From NCBI RefSeq assembly GCF_000518645.1, contig NZ_JADZ01000012.1:1-64000 (forward strand): a DNA stretch of 64,000 nt, given 5' to 3'. Shown here one piece after another: positions 39,359-48,917 of the stretch (position 1 is the stretch's first letter; every line of letters begins with the position of its first letter). Origin of the DNA: Curvibacter gracilis ATCC BAA-807. GTDB taxonomy: Bacteria; Pseudomonadota; Gammaproteobacteria; Burkholderiales; Burkholderiaceae_C. The position numbers and the translations under genes are program-made. Below the pieces are notes generated by a model that worked only from the letters and a program-made list of their open reading frames with translations, had not been told where the DNA came from and ran no database searches.

Positions 39359-40744
39359 TCACGCCACCGCTTCGGGCTCAAATACCCGGGCCAGCAAGGC
39401 GCCGGCAAAGCGGGCCTCCAGCGGGATCCAGACCTTGATCGGGTTGCCCTGGGCCACATCGACCGGCTGGCCTTCGCTGTTGCGCATTTCGGTGAGCTTG
39501 AGCATCTGGTTGCCGCTGGGGTGAATCACCTCCAGCGTGTCGCCCACGGCGAAGCGGTTCTTGGTTTCCACTTCCACCCAGCCGTCGGCCGCGCCACGCA
39601 CCTCGCCCACAAACTGGCTGCGGTGGGCCACGGAATGGCCGGTTTCGTAGTTCTGATAGTCGTTGGCCGGGCGACGGTCCAGCAGGCCGGTGGTGTAGCC
39701 GCGGTTGGCCAGGCCTTCCAGATCGGTGATCAAGGCCGGGTTGAAGGGGCGGCCGGCCACCGCGTCGTCGATGGCACGGCGGTAGGCTTGGGCCGTGCGG
39801 GCCACGTAATACAGCGATTTGGTGCGGCCCTCGATCTTCAGTGAATCGACACCGATCTGGGCCAGGCGTTCGACGTACTCGATGGCGCGCAAGTCCTTGG
39901 AGTTGAGGATGTAGGTGCCATGCTCGTCTTCCATGATGGGCATCAGCTCGCCCGGGCGGCCCAGCTCTTCGATCAGGTAGACCTGCTCGGCGGCGGGGTG
40001 ACGTTGGTGGTTGCCGCAGGTGCTGGTGAACTGGGCATCGGCCTCATCACGGGCCTGCTCGAAGCTGAAGCCCTTGTCCAACTTCTGGGCCAGGGCCTCG
40101 CCGGTGTTGGGGTCGATGGCGGCCGACTGGGTTTTGTACTCCCAGCGGCAGGCATTGGTGCAGGTGCCCTGGTTCGGGTCGCGCCGGTTGAAGTAGCCCG
40201 ACAGCAGGCAGCGGCCCGAGTAGGCGATGCACAGGGCGCCATGCACAAAGACTTCGATCTCCATGTCGGGGCATTCCTGGCGGATTTTCTCGATCTCGTC
40301 CAGGCTCAGTTCGCGCGACAGGATGATGCGGGTCACGCCCATCTTCTGCCAGAATTTGACCGTGGCCCAGTTGGTGGTGTTGGCCTGCACCGAGAGGTGG
40401 ATTTCGGTCTCGGGCCATTTCTCTTTCACCATCATGATCAGGCCCGGGTCGGCCATGATCAGGGCATCAGGGCGGCATTCGATCACCGGTTCGATGTCGC
40501 GCAGGTAGGTGCGCACCTTGTCGTTGTGCGCGATCAGGTTGCTGGTGACGAAGAACTTCTTGCCGCGTGCATGGGCTTCGCCAATGCCCTGGGCAATCTG
40601 CTCCAGGCGGAACTCGTTGTTGCGCGCCCGCAGTGAGTAGCGGGGCTGGCCGGCATACACGGCATCGGCGCCAAAGTCATAGGCGGCGCGCATCTTTTCG
40701 AGAGAACCGGCCGGCAACAGCAGTTCGGGGGCTTTGAGGGTCAT
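39359..40744 (-). CDS. trhP: tRNA 5-hydroxyuridine synthesis protein TrhP (U32 peptidase-like)
   Basis: A 461-residue YegQ-type protein. In E. coli TrhP uses prephenate for 5-hydroxylation of the wobble uridine of tRNA. It starts MTLKAPELLLPAGSLEKMRAAYDFGADAVYAG and carries the U32 signature EVFVHGALCIAYSGRCLLSG with later cysteines (GTCTNACRWEY) for an Fe-S cluster. Length and motifs match YegQ rather than UbiU/UbiV or RlhA. Single gene with its own terminator. Confidence 0.92.
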   Translation of the reverse strand: MTLKAPELLLPAGSLEKMRAAYDFGADAVYAGQPRYSLRARNNEFRLEQIAQGIGEAHARGKKFFVTSNLIAHNDKVRTYLRDIEPVIECRPDALIMADPGLIMMVKEKWPETEIHLSVQANTTNWATVKFWQKMGVTRIILSRELSLDEIEKIRQECPDMEIEVFVHGALCIAYSGRCLLSGYFNRRDPNQGTCTNACRWEYKTQSAAIDPNTGEALAQKLDKGFSFEQARDEADAQFTSTCGNHQRHPAAEQVYLIEELGRPGELMPIMEDEHGTYILNSKDLRAIEYVERLAQIGVDSLKIEGRTKSLYYVARTAQAYRRAIDDAVAGRPFNPALITDLEGLANRGYTTGLLDRRPANDYQNYETGHSVAHRSQFVGEVRGAADGWVEVETKNRFAVGDTLEVIHPSGNQMLKLTEMRNSEGQPVDVAQGNPIKVWIPLEARFAGALLARVFEPEAVA

Positions 40745-40922
40745 GGTGGGGCGTCCTGAGAGGCGTCGGCGACATCGCCAATCCGGGGGGGCATGATGGT
40801 CGGTGACGATGGCACAGAGCAGCAGACGGGGGCTGCCTGCCGCTTGGCAAAAAGGGTGACGCTGTCGAACCTCACGGCCACGACTGCGTCGGCTGAGGCG
40901 GATTTTAAGGGCTCAGGCCGGT

Positions 40923-41966
40923 TCAGCCTTCTGTCCGGTTCAAGAGCGCTTCAAGGTTGGGGGCGCTCAGCATGTGTTGTGACCACCGATCGAGCTGTTG
41001 GCGGCTGGCCTCGTTCAAGCGTTGCTCGGCCCAGGGTGGCAAGGTTGAAAAACGCTGTTCCAGCACCCGCCGCAGCATCAGGGTGATGCCTTCTTCACGG
41101 CCTTCCTCGCGACCTTCCACACGGCCTTCCTCACGGCCCTCCTGGAAGCCCGCTTGGCGACCTTCTTGTCGACCTGCTTTGAGGCCATCCTTGTGGGCCT
41201 GTTTGAAAATACGCTCCAGTGTTTCCTCAAGCATGGGGGCTCCTTCAAAGAGGTTGGGGATGGCGGCCAGATCGGGTTCTGCGGTTTCGGGCATTTTGCG
41301 ACGGATCAGACGGCGAAACCATAGATCCAGTGTGCGTCTGAGTGCCTTTTGCTCGGGGGCTTGCAGCAAGCTTCCCGCTGCCTTGATCAGGCCGATGATG
41401 TCGGAGGGGCCCGTGCTGCGTTCAAGTCTGAACAAGGCTTCGACCACGTTGCGGATGTCGGAGGAAGTTGACAGCTGAAGCCGGGCCTCATCGATCAGGT
41501 GGTACATGAGTCTGGGGCGGAACCGGGCCAGGCCGGGTAGGCTGGGGGCAAAGCAGTGGCCGGCATCGGTGGGTGCTTTCCAGGGGTGTGCGCCGTTGTA
41601 AAGCACCAAGGGAATCAGTGCGGGCAATCGCCCATCCTCCAGCTGCCTTTCCTTGATCAAGTGTTGGGCCAGCAGGCCCACATAGACCATCATGCGCACC
41701 GCCATCCACGGATCGTCCTGACTCTGAAACTCCAGCAGCAGGTAAACCCAGACCCAGCGCGGGCCCACTTTCAGCCGCCACACCATGTCGTCGTGGCGTT
41801 GCTTGTCGGATTCGCTGACATAGCTGGCGTTGACGCGCTCTAACGTGTCGAAGCGCGCAGCCTGGAGCCAGGGCCCCGGTACGAAACCGGTGAGCAGATC
41901 GCGCACCATGTCGGGGTGGGAGAACAGTTGCTTGTAGCCGCTGTCGTGGTCAGTGTCTGAGGCCAT
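40923..41966 (-). CDS. Rpn-family recombination-promoting nuclease (PD-(D/E)XK)
   Basis: A 347-residue protein. The N-terminal part is the Rpn/transposase_31 nuclease: YKQLFSHPDMVRDLLTGFVP, then RHDDMVWRLK (Asp) and VYLLLEFQSQDDPWMAVRM (ExQ), the likely metal-binding residues. Near residue 260-290 is a repeated GRQEGR / GREEGR coiled segment, and a DUF4351-like helical end with LEQRFSTLPPWAEQRL. The start at 41966 gives MASDTDHDSGYKQLF. It follows tolA where tolB might be expected. E. coli RpnA is a DNA endonuclease; the role here is unknown. Confidence 0.85.
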   Translation of the reverse strand: MASDTDHDSGYKQLFSHPDMVRDLLTGFVPGPWLQAARFDTLERVNASYVSESDKQRHDDMVWRLKVGPRWVWVYLLLEFQSQDDPWMAVRMMVYVGLLAQHLIKERQLEDGRLPALIPLVLYNGAHPWKAPTDAGHCFAPSLPGLARFRPRLMYHLIDEARLQLSTSSDIRNVVEALFRLERSTGPSDIIGLIKAAGSLLQAPEQKALRRTLDLWFRRLIRRKMPETAEPDLAAIPNLFEGAPMLEETLERIFKQAHKDGLKAGRQEGRQAGFQEGREEGRVEGREEGREEGITLMLRRVLEQRFSTLPPWAEQRLNEASRQQLDRWSQHMLSAPNLEALLNRTEG

Positions 41967-42076
41967 GGCGGGCCATCGTGAGGCCCTGGGGGCGGCCTGT
42001 GGCTGGCCCACCGCCGGACTGGCGTTACGGACTGACAGAGGGCTGATAGAGCGCCAGGACTGTCAAGCCCACCGCG

Positions 42077-43108
42077 TCAGTCCTTGGGCCGGAACACCAG
42101 CACCAACGACGAAGGCACGGTGCCGTCGGTGTCGCGTGGCAGCACTTCGGTCTTGTCGATGGCCTTGAGCACGGCTTCGTCCCAGGCGGCCACGCCGCTG
42201 GATTTGCTCAGCTTGCGGCCCACGATGGTGCCGTCGGGGGCCAGGCGCACTTCCACCTCGGCCACCGGGTTGTTCGGCAGGTCGTCGGTGAAGACGATTC
42301 GGGGTTTGACAGCAGCCTTGACGCGCCCGCCGTAGCTGGCCGAGGGTCCGGACGAGCGCAGGGCGGTGCCCGTGGCACTGGGGCCTCCGCTGGCGCCGGC
42401 CAGGCCAGCCATGCGCTTGAGGTTGTCGGCGCGTTGCGCCTCGACGCGCTTGGCGTCGGCGGCTTCGGCGTCCTTCTTGCGCTTGGCATCGGCCTCGGCT
42501 GCGCGGCGCTTGTCGGCGGCTTCCTCCTGCTTCTTGCGCTCCAGGTCTTTCTCGCGCTGCAGTTGTTCCTGGCGTTTCTTTTCCGCGGCTTTTTCGGCGG
42601 CCTTCTCTGCGGCTTTGTCGGCCTCGCGCTTTTGCTGCAGGGCTTTTTCCTTCTCCAGCTTTTCCTGCTTTTCGCGCTCTTTCTTCTCCTGCGCCTTCTT
42701 TTCGAGTTCGCGCTGATGCTCGCGCTCTTTCTTCTCGATTTCCTTGCGCTTGCGCTCTTTCTCGAGGGCGATCTGGGCGTCCTTGAGCGATTCATCCGGC
42801 GCCGGTGGCGGCTTGACCGCAGGGGCAGGCGGCGGTGCGGGCCGGGGCTTGACGATCTCTTCGGGCGGCGCCGGTGGAGGAGGGGGGGGCGGCGGCGGTT
42901 CGACAGCGCGTGGCGCGGCCTCTTGCGGTACGGCAGACCACAGCTCGGCCTCGGCCACCGTGTCTTCGGCGCTGCGCTTCCATTGCACGCTGAAGGTCAG
43001 GCCGGCCACCAGCAGCGCGTGGGCCAGCAAGGCCAGGGCGACCGCGCGGCCCATGCCGCGCTGCGGCGGTGGCGCGAATTCGTTGCGTTCGGAGAGGGCG
43101 TGCGTCAT
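42077..43108 (-). CDS. tolA: Cell envelope integrity protein TolA
   Basis: Bitopic inner-membrane protein of 343 residues linking TolQR to the outer membrane. A single helix lies at about residues 20-42 (AVALALLAHALLVAGLTFSV). A Pro-rich stretch (70-105) is followed by a very long Lys/Glu/Ala-rich helix (105-225). The C-terminal domain (about 250-343) is TonB/TolA-like, with AEVEVRLAPDGTIVGRKLSK. It ends the ybgC-tolQ-tolR-tolA unit; tolB and pal are not downstream. Confidence 0.93.
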   Translation of the reverse strand: MTHALSERNEFAPPPQRGMGRAVALALLAHALLVAGLTFSVQWKRSAEDTVAEAELWSAVPQEAAPRAVEPPPPPPPPPAPPEEIVKPRPAPPPAPAVKPPPAPDESLKDAQIALEKERKRKEIEKKEREHQRELEKKAQEKKEREKQEKLEKEKALQQKREADKAAEKAAEKAAEKKRQEQLQREKDLERKKQEEAADKRRAAEADAKRKKDAEAADAKRVEAQRADNLKRMAGLAGASGGPSATGTALRSSGPSASYGGRVKAAVKPRIVFTDDLPNNPVAEVEVRLAPDGTIVGRKLSKSSGVAAWDEAVLKAIDKTEVLPRDTDGTVPSSLVLVFRPKD

Positions 43109-43126
43109 GAAGCTCAGGGGCCCGGG

Positions 43127-43555
43127 TCAGGGGGCCAGTTGCACCGACAGGCCCACGCGCTTGACGCCGGCGCGCTGCAGGGCGTCCATCACCTTCACCA
43201 CCGACTCGTATTTCACGTTGCGGTCGGCACTGATCACGACCGGGTTGTTGTCGTCGCCGTCCTGGGCCTGACGCACGGCCGCCACCAGGCCGGCCTGGTT
43301 GATGGCCTGGGTCTCTTCGGGCTTGCCGGGGCGGCGCAGCTCCAGTTTTTCGTCCTTGCCAATCACCACCTGCACCACGCGGTCAGGTTGCTTGCTGGCC
43401 TTGCCCACGCTGGGCAGGTCGATGTTGCTGGGCGTGATCAGGGGCGCGGTCACCATGAAGATGATCAGCAGCACCAGCATCACGTCGATGAAGGGCACCA
43501 TGTTGATCTCGTTGATGGTGCGGCGGCCGCGGCCGCGTGAAACCATGGCGGGCAT
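43127..43555 (-). CDS. tolR: Biopolymer transport protein TolR (ExbD family)
   Basis: A 142-residue inner-membrane protein with one helix after the RRTINEINMVPFIDVMLVLL motif. The Asp in FIDVML is the proton-relay residue. The periplasmic domain includes LPSVGKASKQPDRVVQVVIG. Located 21 bp after tolQ and 18 bp before tolA. Confidence 0.96.
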   Translation of the reverse strand: MPAMVSRGRGRRTINEINMVPFIDVMLVLLIIFMVTAPLITPSNIDLPSVGKASKQPDRVVQVVIGKDEKLELRRPGKPEETQAINQAGLVAAVRQAQDGDDNNPVVISADRNVKYESVVKVMDALQRAGVKRVGLSVQLAP

Positions 43556-43576
43556 AGCAGGGTCCTCCGGCGGGGT

Positions 43577-44293
43577 TCAGCGGCCCGAGGCCGAAGCCTG
43601 CGCAGCTTGGGCGGCCTGGGCGCCCAGGTTGCGCTGCAGGATGTTGGAGAACTCTTCGATGAAGGTTTCCTGGTGGATGGCCACGCGATCGATGTCGCGC
43701 GCAAAGCGGTTGTAGGCCACCACCGCCGGGATGGCCGAGAACAGGCCGATGGCGGTCGAGACCAGGGCTTCGGCGATGCCGGGGGCCACCGTGGCCAGGG
43801 TGACCTGCTGCAGGGCGGCCAGGCCCGAGAACGCGCCCATGATGCCCCACACCGTGCCGAACAGGCCCACATAGGGGGATACAGAGCCGACCGAGGCCAG
43901 GAAGGACAGATTGGACTCGATCACGTCCATCTCGCGCTGGAAGCTGGCTCGCATGGCGCGGCGGGCACCATCCATCAGGGTGCCTGCGTCGCTGATGCGG
44001 CGCTCGCGAAGCTTCTGGAATTCACGCATGCCACTGGCAAAGATGCGCTCCATGGGGCCGGACTGGCGGGCGTTCTGCGCCGCCGCGGCAAACAGGTCGT
44101 TCAGGCTGGTGCCCGACCAGAACTCGCGTTCGAACTCTTCATTGAGGGCTTTCACGCGCTTGATCGAGAACAGCTTGCGGAAGATGGCCGTCCAGCTGGC
44201 GATCGAGATGCAGGCCAGCAAGGCCATGACCAGCTGGACCACCAGACTGGCATGCAGCACCAGATGCACGATGGACAGGTCTTGAGAATTCAT
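43577..44293 (-). CDS. tolQ: Tol-Pal system protein TolQ
   Basis: A 238-residue inner-membrane protein with three helices, forming the proton channel with TolR. LASVGSVSPYVGLFGTVWGI and PGIAEALVSTAIGLFSAIPAVVAYN are the MotA/TolQ/ExbB signatures. The ATG at 44293 overlaps the ybgC stop by 4 bp, so the upstream part of the long open frame to 44596 was rejected. Confidence 0.96.
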   Translation of the reverse strand: MNSQDLSIVHLVLHASLVVQLVMALLACISIASWTAIFRKLFSIKRVKALNEEFEREFWSGTSLNDLFAAAAQNARQSGPMERIFASGMREFQKLRERRISDAGTLMDGARRAMRASFQREMDVIESNLSFLASVGSVSPYVGLFGTVWGIMGAFSGLAALQQVTLATVAPGIAEALVSTAIGLFSAIPAVVAYNRFARDIDRVAIHQETFIEEFSNILQRNLGAQAAQAAQASASGR

Positions 44294-44727
44294 GAGAGTA
44301 CTTCCAGGATGTTCGTCGGGATGCGTGCGGGGCGCAGGCTGGCCGCATCGACCCAGCCTATGCGGATCGTGCCTTCGCACAGAAGTTCCACCGGCAGGCC
44401 TGCCGCATCCTGCAGCCAGGCCTGCTGGGCAATCACCAGCGAGGCCCGGCCCGGGGTGTGCAGGCTGGCGGTGACGATGAGCTGGTCGTCGAGCCGCGCC
44501 GGACGGTGGTAGCGCACGCTGGTCTCGCTGACCACGAACATGCCGCCCGTGGCCTCGCGCAGCGCCTGTTGGCCCACGCCCAGGCTGCGCAGCCATTCGG
44601 TGCGGGCACGCTCGAAGAACTTGAGGTAGTTGGCATAGAACACGATGCCACCGGCATCGGTGTCTTCCCAGTACACGCGCACGCGGTGGCGGTAGGCGGC
44701 ACTTTGCGGAGCGGCTTGCGGGTTCAT
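44290..44727 (-). CDS. ybgC: Tol-Pal-associated acyl-CoA thioesterase YbgC
   Basis: A 145-residue hot-dog thioesterase. The catalytic Asp is in WEDTDAGGIVFYANYLKFFE, the family signature. It overlaps tolQ by 4 bp and the upstream aminotransferase gene by 4 bp (44724-44727), so the Tol genes may be read through from that gene. Confidence 0.95.
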   Translation of the reverse strand: MNPQAAPQSAAYRHRVRVYWEDTDAGGIVFYANYLKFFERARTEWLRSLGVGQQALREATGGMFVVSETSVRYHRPARLDDQLIVTASLHTPGRASLVIAQQAWLQDAAGLPVELLCEGTIRIGWVDAASLRPARIPTNILEVLS

Positions 44728-45908
44728 CCGGCCAGGGCCTTCAGGCGGGCGATCGATTCCTGCAGGTGTTCCATCGAACTGGCGGTGGAAAAGCGCAGGA
44801 AATCCGCGGTCTCGGCGCTGCCGAAGTCGCGCCCAGGGGTCACGGCCAAGTGGCTTTCACGCATCAGGGTGTAGGCCAGGTCCCAGCTGTCTTTCACGCC
44901 CAGGCGCTGGCACCAGTCGCGGCAGTGGGCCCAGGCGTAGAAGGCCCCGTCGGGCTTCACAGGCACCGTCAGCCCCACGCTTTCCAGCGCGGGGATGAAG
45001 TAATCGCGGCGGGCCTTGAACTCGGCGCGGCGGCGTTCGTACTCGGCCAGGCTGTCGGGCTCGAAGCAGGCCAGGGCGGCATGCTGGGCCACCGTGCTGG
45101 CGCAGATGAACAGGTTCTGGGCCAGGCGCTCGACCACCGGCACCAGCGCATCGGGCACCACCAGCCAGCCCAGGCGCCAGCCTGTCATGTTGAAGTACTT
45201 GCTGAAGCTGTTGATGCTGATGAGCTGGTCGTCAATGCCCAGGCCTGTGTGGCCATAGGTGTCGTCGTAGCTCAGGCCCAGGTAGATCTCGTCGACCATC
45301 GTGATGCCGTCGTGCTGCTTCACCACTTCGTGGATGCGGCGCAGTTCATCGGGGTGGATCGAGGTACCCGTGGGGTTGGAGGGCGAAGCCAGCAGCACGC
45401 CGCGGGTGCGCGGCGTCCAGGCCTGGCGCACCTTGTCGGCACTGAGCTGGTAACGCTCGGCCGCCGTGGTCGGGATCAGCACCGCATTGCCCTCGGCCGC
45501 GCTCACAAAGTGGCGGTTGCAGGGGTAGCTGGGGTCGGGCATCAGCACTTCGTCGCCTGCGTCGATCAGCGCCAGGCAGGCCAGTTGCAGCGCGGCCGAA
45601 GCGCCGGCCGTGATCACGATGCGCCGCGCGGGCACCTGGGCGCCGAAGCGGTCGGCATACCACTGGCTGATGCGCTCACGCAGCGCCATCAGGCCGGTGG
45701 CCTGGGTGTACTGGGTGGCCCCGTCGCGGATGGCTTTGGCGGCGGCTTCCTGCACGGCAGGGGGTGCGGTGAAGTCGGGCTCGCCGATGTTCAGGAAGAT
45801 CATCGGGCGGCTGCTGTGCGCCACCTCGCGGGCCAGTTCGGAAGCAGCCTTGGCCACCTCCATGACATAGAAGGGCTCGATGCGCCCAGCTCGGGTGGAG
45901 ATTTTCAT
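44724..45908 (-). CDS. PLP-dependent aminotransferase, class I
   Basis: A 394-residue fold-type I aminotransferase. PLP-lysine Lys237 lies in SINSFSKYFNMTGWRLGW; Asn178 (SPSNPTGT), Asp206 and Tyr209 complete the cofactor site. The sequence resembles the aspartate/alanine-like group with unknown specificity. Its stop overlaps the ybgC start by 4 bp. Upstream, nusB ends 60 bp away on the same strand. Confidence 0.9.
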   Translation of the reverse strand: MKISTRAGRIEPFYVMEVAKAASELAREVAHSSRPMIFLNIGEPDFTAPPAVQEAAAKAIRDGATQYTQATGLMALRERISQWYADRFGAQVPARRIVITAGASAALQLACLALIDAGDEVLMPDPSYPCNRHFVSAAEGNAVLIPTTAAERYQLSADKVRQAWTPRTRGVLLASPSNPTGTSIHPDELRRIHEVVKQHDGITMVDEIYLGLSYDDTYGHTGLGIDDQLISINSFSKYFNMTGWRLGWLVVPDALVPVVERLAQNLFICASTVAQHAALACFEPDSLAEYERRRAEFKARRDYFIPALESVGLTVPVKPDGAFYAWAHCRDWCQRLGVKDSWDLAYTLMRESHLAVTPGRDFGSAETADFLRFSTASSMEHLQESIARLKALAG

Positions 45909-45968
45909 GCGCGGGGCTGTGCAGGCTTGACAGGCAAATCAGGCAGTGGAGGCGATGCAGCGGGCAGC

Positions 45969-46556
45969 TCAGTCGGCAGAGGGCGGTGCGGCCGCATCGT
46001 CTGGAGCGGTTGCCGGGGCCGCAGGGGTTGCCTGCGGCGCCTTGCCCTTGTCGGCGGCCACTTCGGCGGCGCGCAGGCTGGGGGCCAGGCCGTTGAGCAC
46101 GGCGTTCACGTACTTGTGGCCATCGGTGCCGCCAAATTCCTTGGCGAGTTCGATGCACTCGTTGAGCACCACGCGCCAGGGCACGTCATGGCAGAACTGC
46201 AGTTCGTAGGCGCCGATCCACATCACGGCGTGCTCGATGGGCGAGATCTCGGCCAGCTTGCGGTCCAGCAGAGGGGCGATCCGGGCATCCAGTTCGTCGG
46301 CCTGGGCGATGCAACCATGCAGCAAGGTGTTGTAGTGGGCGGCGTCGGCCTTGTGAAAGCCCGACAGGTCGCGCGTGAAGTGGTCGATGTCGCTGGCGTC
46401 ATTCTTGCCCACCAGGAACTGGTACAGCGCCTGCAGGGTGAATTCGCGGGCCCGGCTGCGATCGGATTTCGAGGCGGCCTTGCGGGCGCCGGTGCTGGTC
46501 GTGCCCTTGCGCGGAGCGCGGGGCTGGCGAGGTGCGGGGGTGGGGGTGTCGCTCAT
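45969..46556 (-). CDS. nusB: Transcription antitermination factor NusB
   Basis: A 195-residue all-helical RNA-binding protein that joins S10 in rRNA antitermination. [17 protein letters not shown] and [10 protein letters not shown] ... [14 protein letters not shown] are typical. Both ends carry low-complexity extensions: a Pro/Arg/Lys-rich N-terminus and an Ala/Pro-rich C-terminus, making it longer than E. coli NusB (139). It overlaps ribH by 4 bp. Confidence 0.95.
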   Translation of the reverse strand: MSDTPTPAPRQPRAPRKGTTSTGARKAASKSDRSRAREFTLQALYQFLVGKNDASDIDHFTRDLSGFHKADAAHYNTLLHGCIAQADELDARIAPLLDRKLAEISPIEHAVMWIGAYELQFCHDVPWRVVLNECIELAKEFGGTDGHKYVNAVLNGLAPSLRAAEVAADKGKAPQATPAAPATAPDDAAAPPSAD

Positions 46557-47017
46557 GAAAGTTCGTCCAGCAGGTTGGCCATCTCGACCGCCACCCGGGC
46601 CGCGTCGCGCCCCTTGTCGGTCTGGCGGGCCACGGCCTGCTCCAGGTTTTCGGTGGTGATGATCGCGTTGGCGATCGGGATCTGGTAGTCCAGCGAGAGA
46701 CGGGTCACGCCGGCGCCCGATTCGTTGGCCACCAGTTCGAAGTGGTAGGTCTCGCCACGGATGATGCAGCCCAGGGCAATCAGGGCGTCGTACTCGTCTT
46801 TTTCTGCCAGGGCCTGCAGGGCCACCGGCACTTCCAGCGCGCCAGGCACCAGCACGTGGTGGATGTGCTTGTCCTGCACCCCCAGGGCGGCCAGTTCGGC
46901 CTTGCAGGCGTCGGCCAGGGCGTTGGTGATGCTTTCGTTGAAACGGGCCTGCACGATGCCGATGTGGAGTTTCTTGCCGTCCAGCTTGTCGGACGTGCCT
47001 TTTTCTGCGCCAAACAT
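46553..47017 (-). CDS. ribH: 6,7-dimethyl-8-ribityllumazine synthase
   Basis: A 154-residue enzyme that condenses the RibB product with the diaminouracil intermediate. The signature [17 protein letters not shown] and [13 protein letters not shown] are present, as is the catalytic-His region [20 protein letters not shown]. It lies 5 bp after ribB and overlaps nusB, the standard order. Confidence 0.97.
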   Translation of the reverse strand: MFGAEKGTSDKLDGKKLHIGIVQARFNESITNALADACKAELAALGVQDKHIHHVLVPGALEVPVALQALAEKDEYDALIALGCIIRGETYHFELVANESGAGVTRLSLDYQIPIANAIITTENLEQAVARQTDKGRDAARVAVEMANLLDELS

Positions 47018-47022
47018 GTGTC

Positions 47023-48147
47023 TTATTCCTTGGTGAGGTAGCCGGTGATCTCGAGGCCGTAGCCGGTCATGCTGGGCATGCGGCGCGGGTTGCCCATCAG
47101 GCGCATGCGGTGCACGCCGCAGGCCCGCAGGATCTGCGCGCCCACGCCGTAGGTGCGCAGGTCCATGCGGCCACGTTCAGGGGCCTGGGCCGCACGGGCA
47201 CGGCCTTCAAACTGGGCCAGCAGTTCGCTGGCGCTTTCGCCGCAGTTGAGCAGCACGGCCACGCCCTTGCCATTGGCGGCAAAGTGCGCCAGGCTGGCAT
47301 CCAGCCCCCAGGAGTGCATGCTGCGGTTGATCTCCAGGGCATCCAGCACCGACAGCGGCTCGTGCACGCGCACGTCCACCACTTCATCGGCCTGCCATTG
47401 GCCCTTCACCAGGGCCAGGTGGATGGCCTGGCTGGGCTTGTCGCGGAAGGCGTGGGCCTGGAACTCGCCGTAGGCGGTGCGGATGTTGCGCACGCCCAGG
47501 CTCTCGATCAAGGACTCGGTGCGGCTGCGGTACTCGATCAGGTCGGCGATGGTGCCGATCTTCAGGCCGTGCTCGGCGGCAAACAGCTGCAGGTCCGGCA
47601 GGCGGGCCATGGTGCCGTCTTCGTTCATCACTTCGCAGATCACCGAGGCGGGGCTGCAGCCGGCCATGGTGGCCAGGTCGCAACCGGCTTCGGTGTGGCC
47701 GGCGCGCATCAGCACACCGCCATCGACCGCCTGCAGCGGAAAGATGTGGCCGGGCTGCACCAGGTCGCTGGCCTGGGCATTGCGGGCCACAGCCGCCTGC
47801 ACGGTGCGGGCCCGGTCGGCAGCCGAAATGCCGGTGGTGACGCCTTCAGCCGCTTCGATCGACACCGTGAACGCGGTCGAGTGCTTGGCCCCGTTGCGCG
47901 CCACCATGGGCGGGAGTTGCAGCTTCTCGCACATCTCGCGCGACAGGGTCAGGCAGATCAGGCCGCGGGCATAGCGCGCCATGAAGTTGATGTACTCGGC
48001 GCTGACATGGTCGGCTGCCAGCACCAGGTCGCCTTCGTTCTCGCGGTCTTCTTCATCCACCAGGATGACCATGCGGCCGGCGCGGATGTCGGCCACGATG
48101 TCCTCTACCGGGGAGATGGCCACGGGCGTGAGTGATTTGCTTGTCAT
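47023..48147 (-). CDS. ribB: 3,4-dihydroxy-2-butanone-4-phosphate synthase with degenerate GTP cyclohydrolase II domain (RibBX type)
   Basis: A 374-residue protein. Residues 1-205 form an intact RibB domain: [28 protein letters not shown] and [15 protein letters not shown]. The C-terminal part aligns with GTP cyclohydrolase II but reads [20 protein letters not shown] where RibA has its three zinc cysteines, and the RQEGRNIGL motif is missing. The protein should therefore make only the butanone phosphate, as known for RibBX hybrids. The start at 48147 gives the usual N-terminus; the frame upstream is not conserved. A separate ribA should lie elsewhere. Confidence 0.93.
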   Translation of the reverse strand: MTSKSLTPVAISPVEDIVADIRAGRMVILVDEEDRENEGDLVLAADHVSAEYINFMARYARGLICLTLSREMCEKLQLPPMVARNGAKHSTAFTVSIEAAEGVTTGISAADRARTVQAAVARNAQASDLVQPGHIFPLQAVDGGVLMRAGHTEAGCDLATMAGCSPASVICEVMNEDGTMARLPDLQLFAAEHGLKIGTIADLIEYRSRTESLIESLGVRNIRTAYGEFQAHAFRDKPSQAIHLALVKGQWQADEVVDVRVHEPLSVLDALEINRSMHSWGLDASLAHFAANGKGVAVLLNCGESASELLAQFEGRARAAQAPERGRMDLRTYGVGAQILRACGVHRMRLMGNPRRMPSMTGYGLEITGYLTKE

Positions 48148-48477
48148 GGGTGTCGATGTGATCGGGCCAGCTCGCCGGCATCCTGCCGCTGCGGGTGCAG
48201 CGGTGCGGAAGGGGGCAGGGTGTGGTCCATGGGTTGATTCGCTTGTTTCCGTCGCCCTGCGGGTCAGCGCCCAGACGCCAGGGCGTGAGCCTGGCCGGCA
48301 GGCCACGGTGTGTCAGGGTGATGCGGGAAGCCTCTTGGGGAGATCCTGGATGAACCGACAAACCCCGATTATCGCTGCAAAGCCAACCGTCCAGCGTGGC
48401 GGGCACCTCCGGTGCTTCTGCGTCAGGCATTTGCTTCGGACTCACGCAGGGCAGCAGGGTGGGGCGCGAGGGGGTGC
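48148..48477. other. Gap upstream of ribB
   Basis: About 330 bp with no gene I can support. I searched the minus strand for the conserved boxes of an FMN riboswitch and saw none. It must contain the ribB promoter. Confidence 0.5.
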
Positions 48478-48518
48478 AAAGCAAAACAGCAGGCCGCGGA
48501 TCACTCCACGCCTGCTGT
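48478..48518 (-). terminator. Rho-independent terminator after the 110-residue repeat protein
   Basis: On the minus strand ACAGCAGGC pairs with GCCTGCTGT across 15 bases, followed by TTTTGCTTTG. Two more perfect hairpins (48532-48551 and 48556-48575) lie between this and the gene's stop. Confidence 0.65.
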
Positions 48519-48584
48519 CTCTGTGCTGGCACCGGTCTGCTCAGAGACCGGACGGGACCACGCCTGAGCGTGGTCACTGGCCTA

Positions 48585-48917
48585 TCACTGACCGTTCTTT
48601 TCGGTCTTGGCGGCTTCAGCGCCGGCGGCCTTGCGCTTGGCGCGGGCAGCCTTCTTTTCGGCGGCAGTGGCCTTGGCCGACGGAACAGCCTTGTCGGCGC
48701 CACCAGCGGCATCACCGTTCTCGGCGGCCTTGGCGGCCTTGGCGGCTTCAGCGCCAGCAGCCTTGCGCTCGGCGCGGGCAGCTTGCTTTTCAGCCTTGGT
48801 GGCGGGGGTCGAAGCAGCAGCCTTGCTGTCGGTTGCGTCCACTTCACCAGCGGCGAAAGCGTTGACGGCCATCAGTTGAACCAGAGCCACACCCACGGAA
48901 AGAATCACTTTTTTCAT
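48585..48917 (-). CDS. Secreted Ala/Lys-rich protein with 44-residue repeats (short paralogue)
   Basis: A 110-residue protein with a signal peptide ([22 protein letters not shown]). The mature part is Ala/Lys/Glu/Arg-rich. [18 protein letters not shown] at residue 43 recurs as [18 protein letters not shown] at residue 87, exactly 44 residues later. The same period occurs in the paralogue at 49346. The start at 48917 has GGAG 6 bp upstream. It is highly charged, without cysteine, and probably helical. I recognise no named family. It lies between ribB and ribE on the same strand but has its own terminator. Confidence 0.78.
   Translation of the reverse strand: MKKVILSVGVALVQLMAVNAFAAGEVDATDSKAAASTPATKAEKQAARAERKAAGAEAAKAAKAAENGDAAGGADKAVPSAKATAAEKKAARAKRKAAGAEAAKTEKNGQ

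Noticed and set aside
43577-44596. Extended TolQ with about 100 extra N-terminal residues
   Set aside because: The extra part lies inside ybgC in another frame; the ATG at 44293 overlapping the ybgC stop gives the normal TolQ N-terminus.
48148-48584. FMN riboswitch before ribB
   Set aside because: The conserved RFN boxes (GGCGGGG...CCCCACCGGCGG and GCCGAC...) could not be found on the minus strand; only ordinary hairpins are seen.
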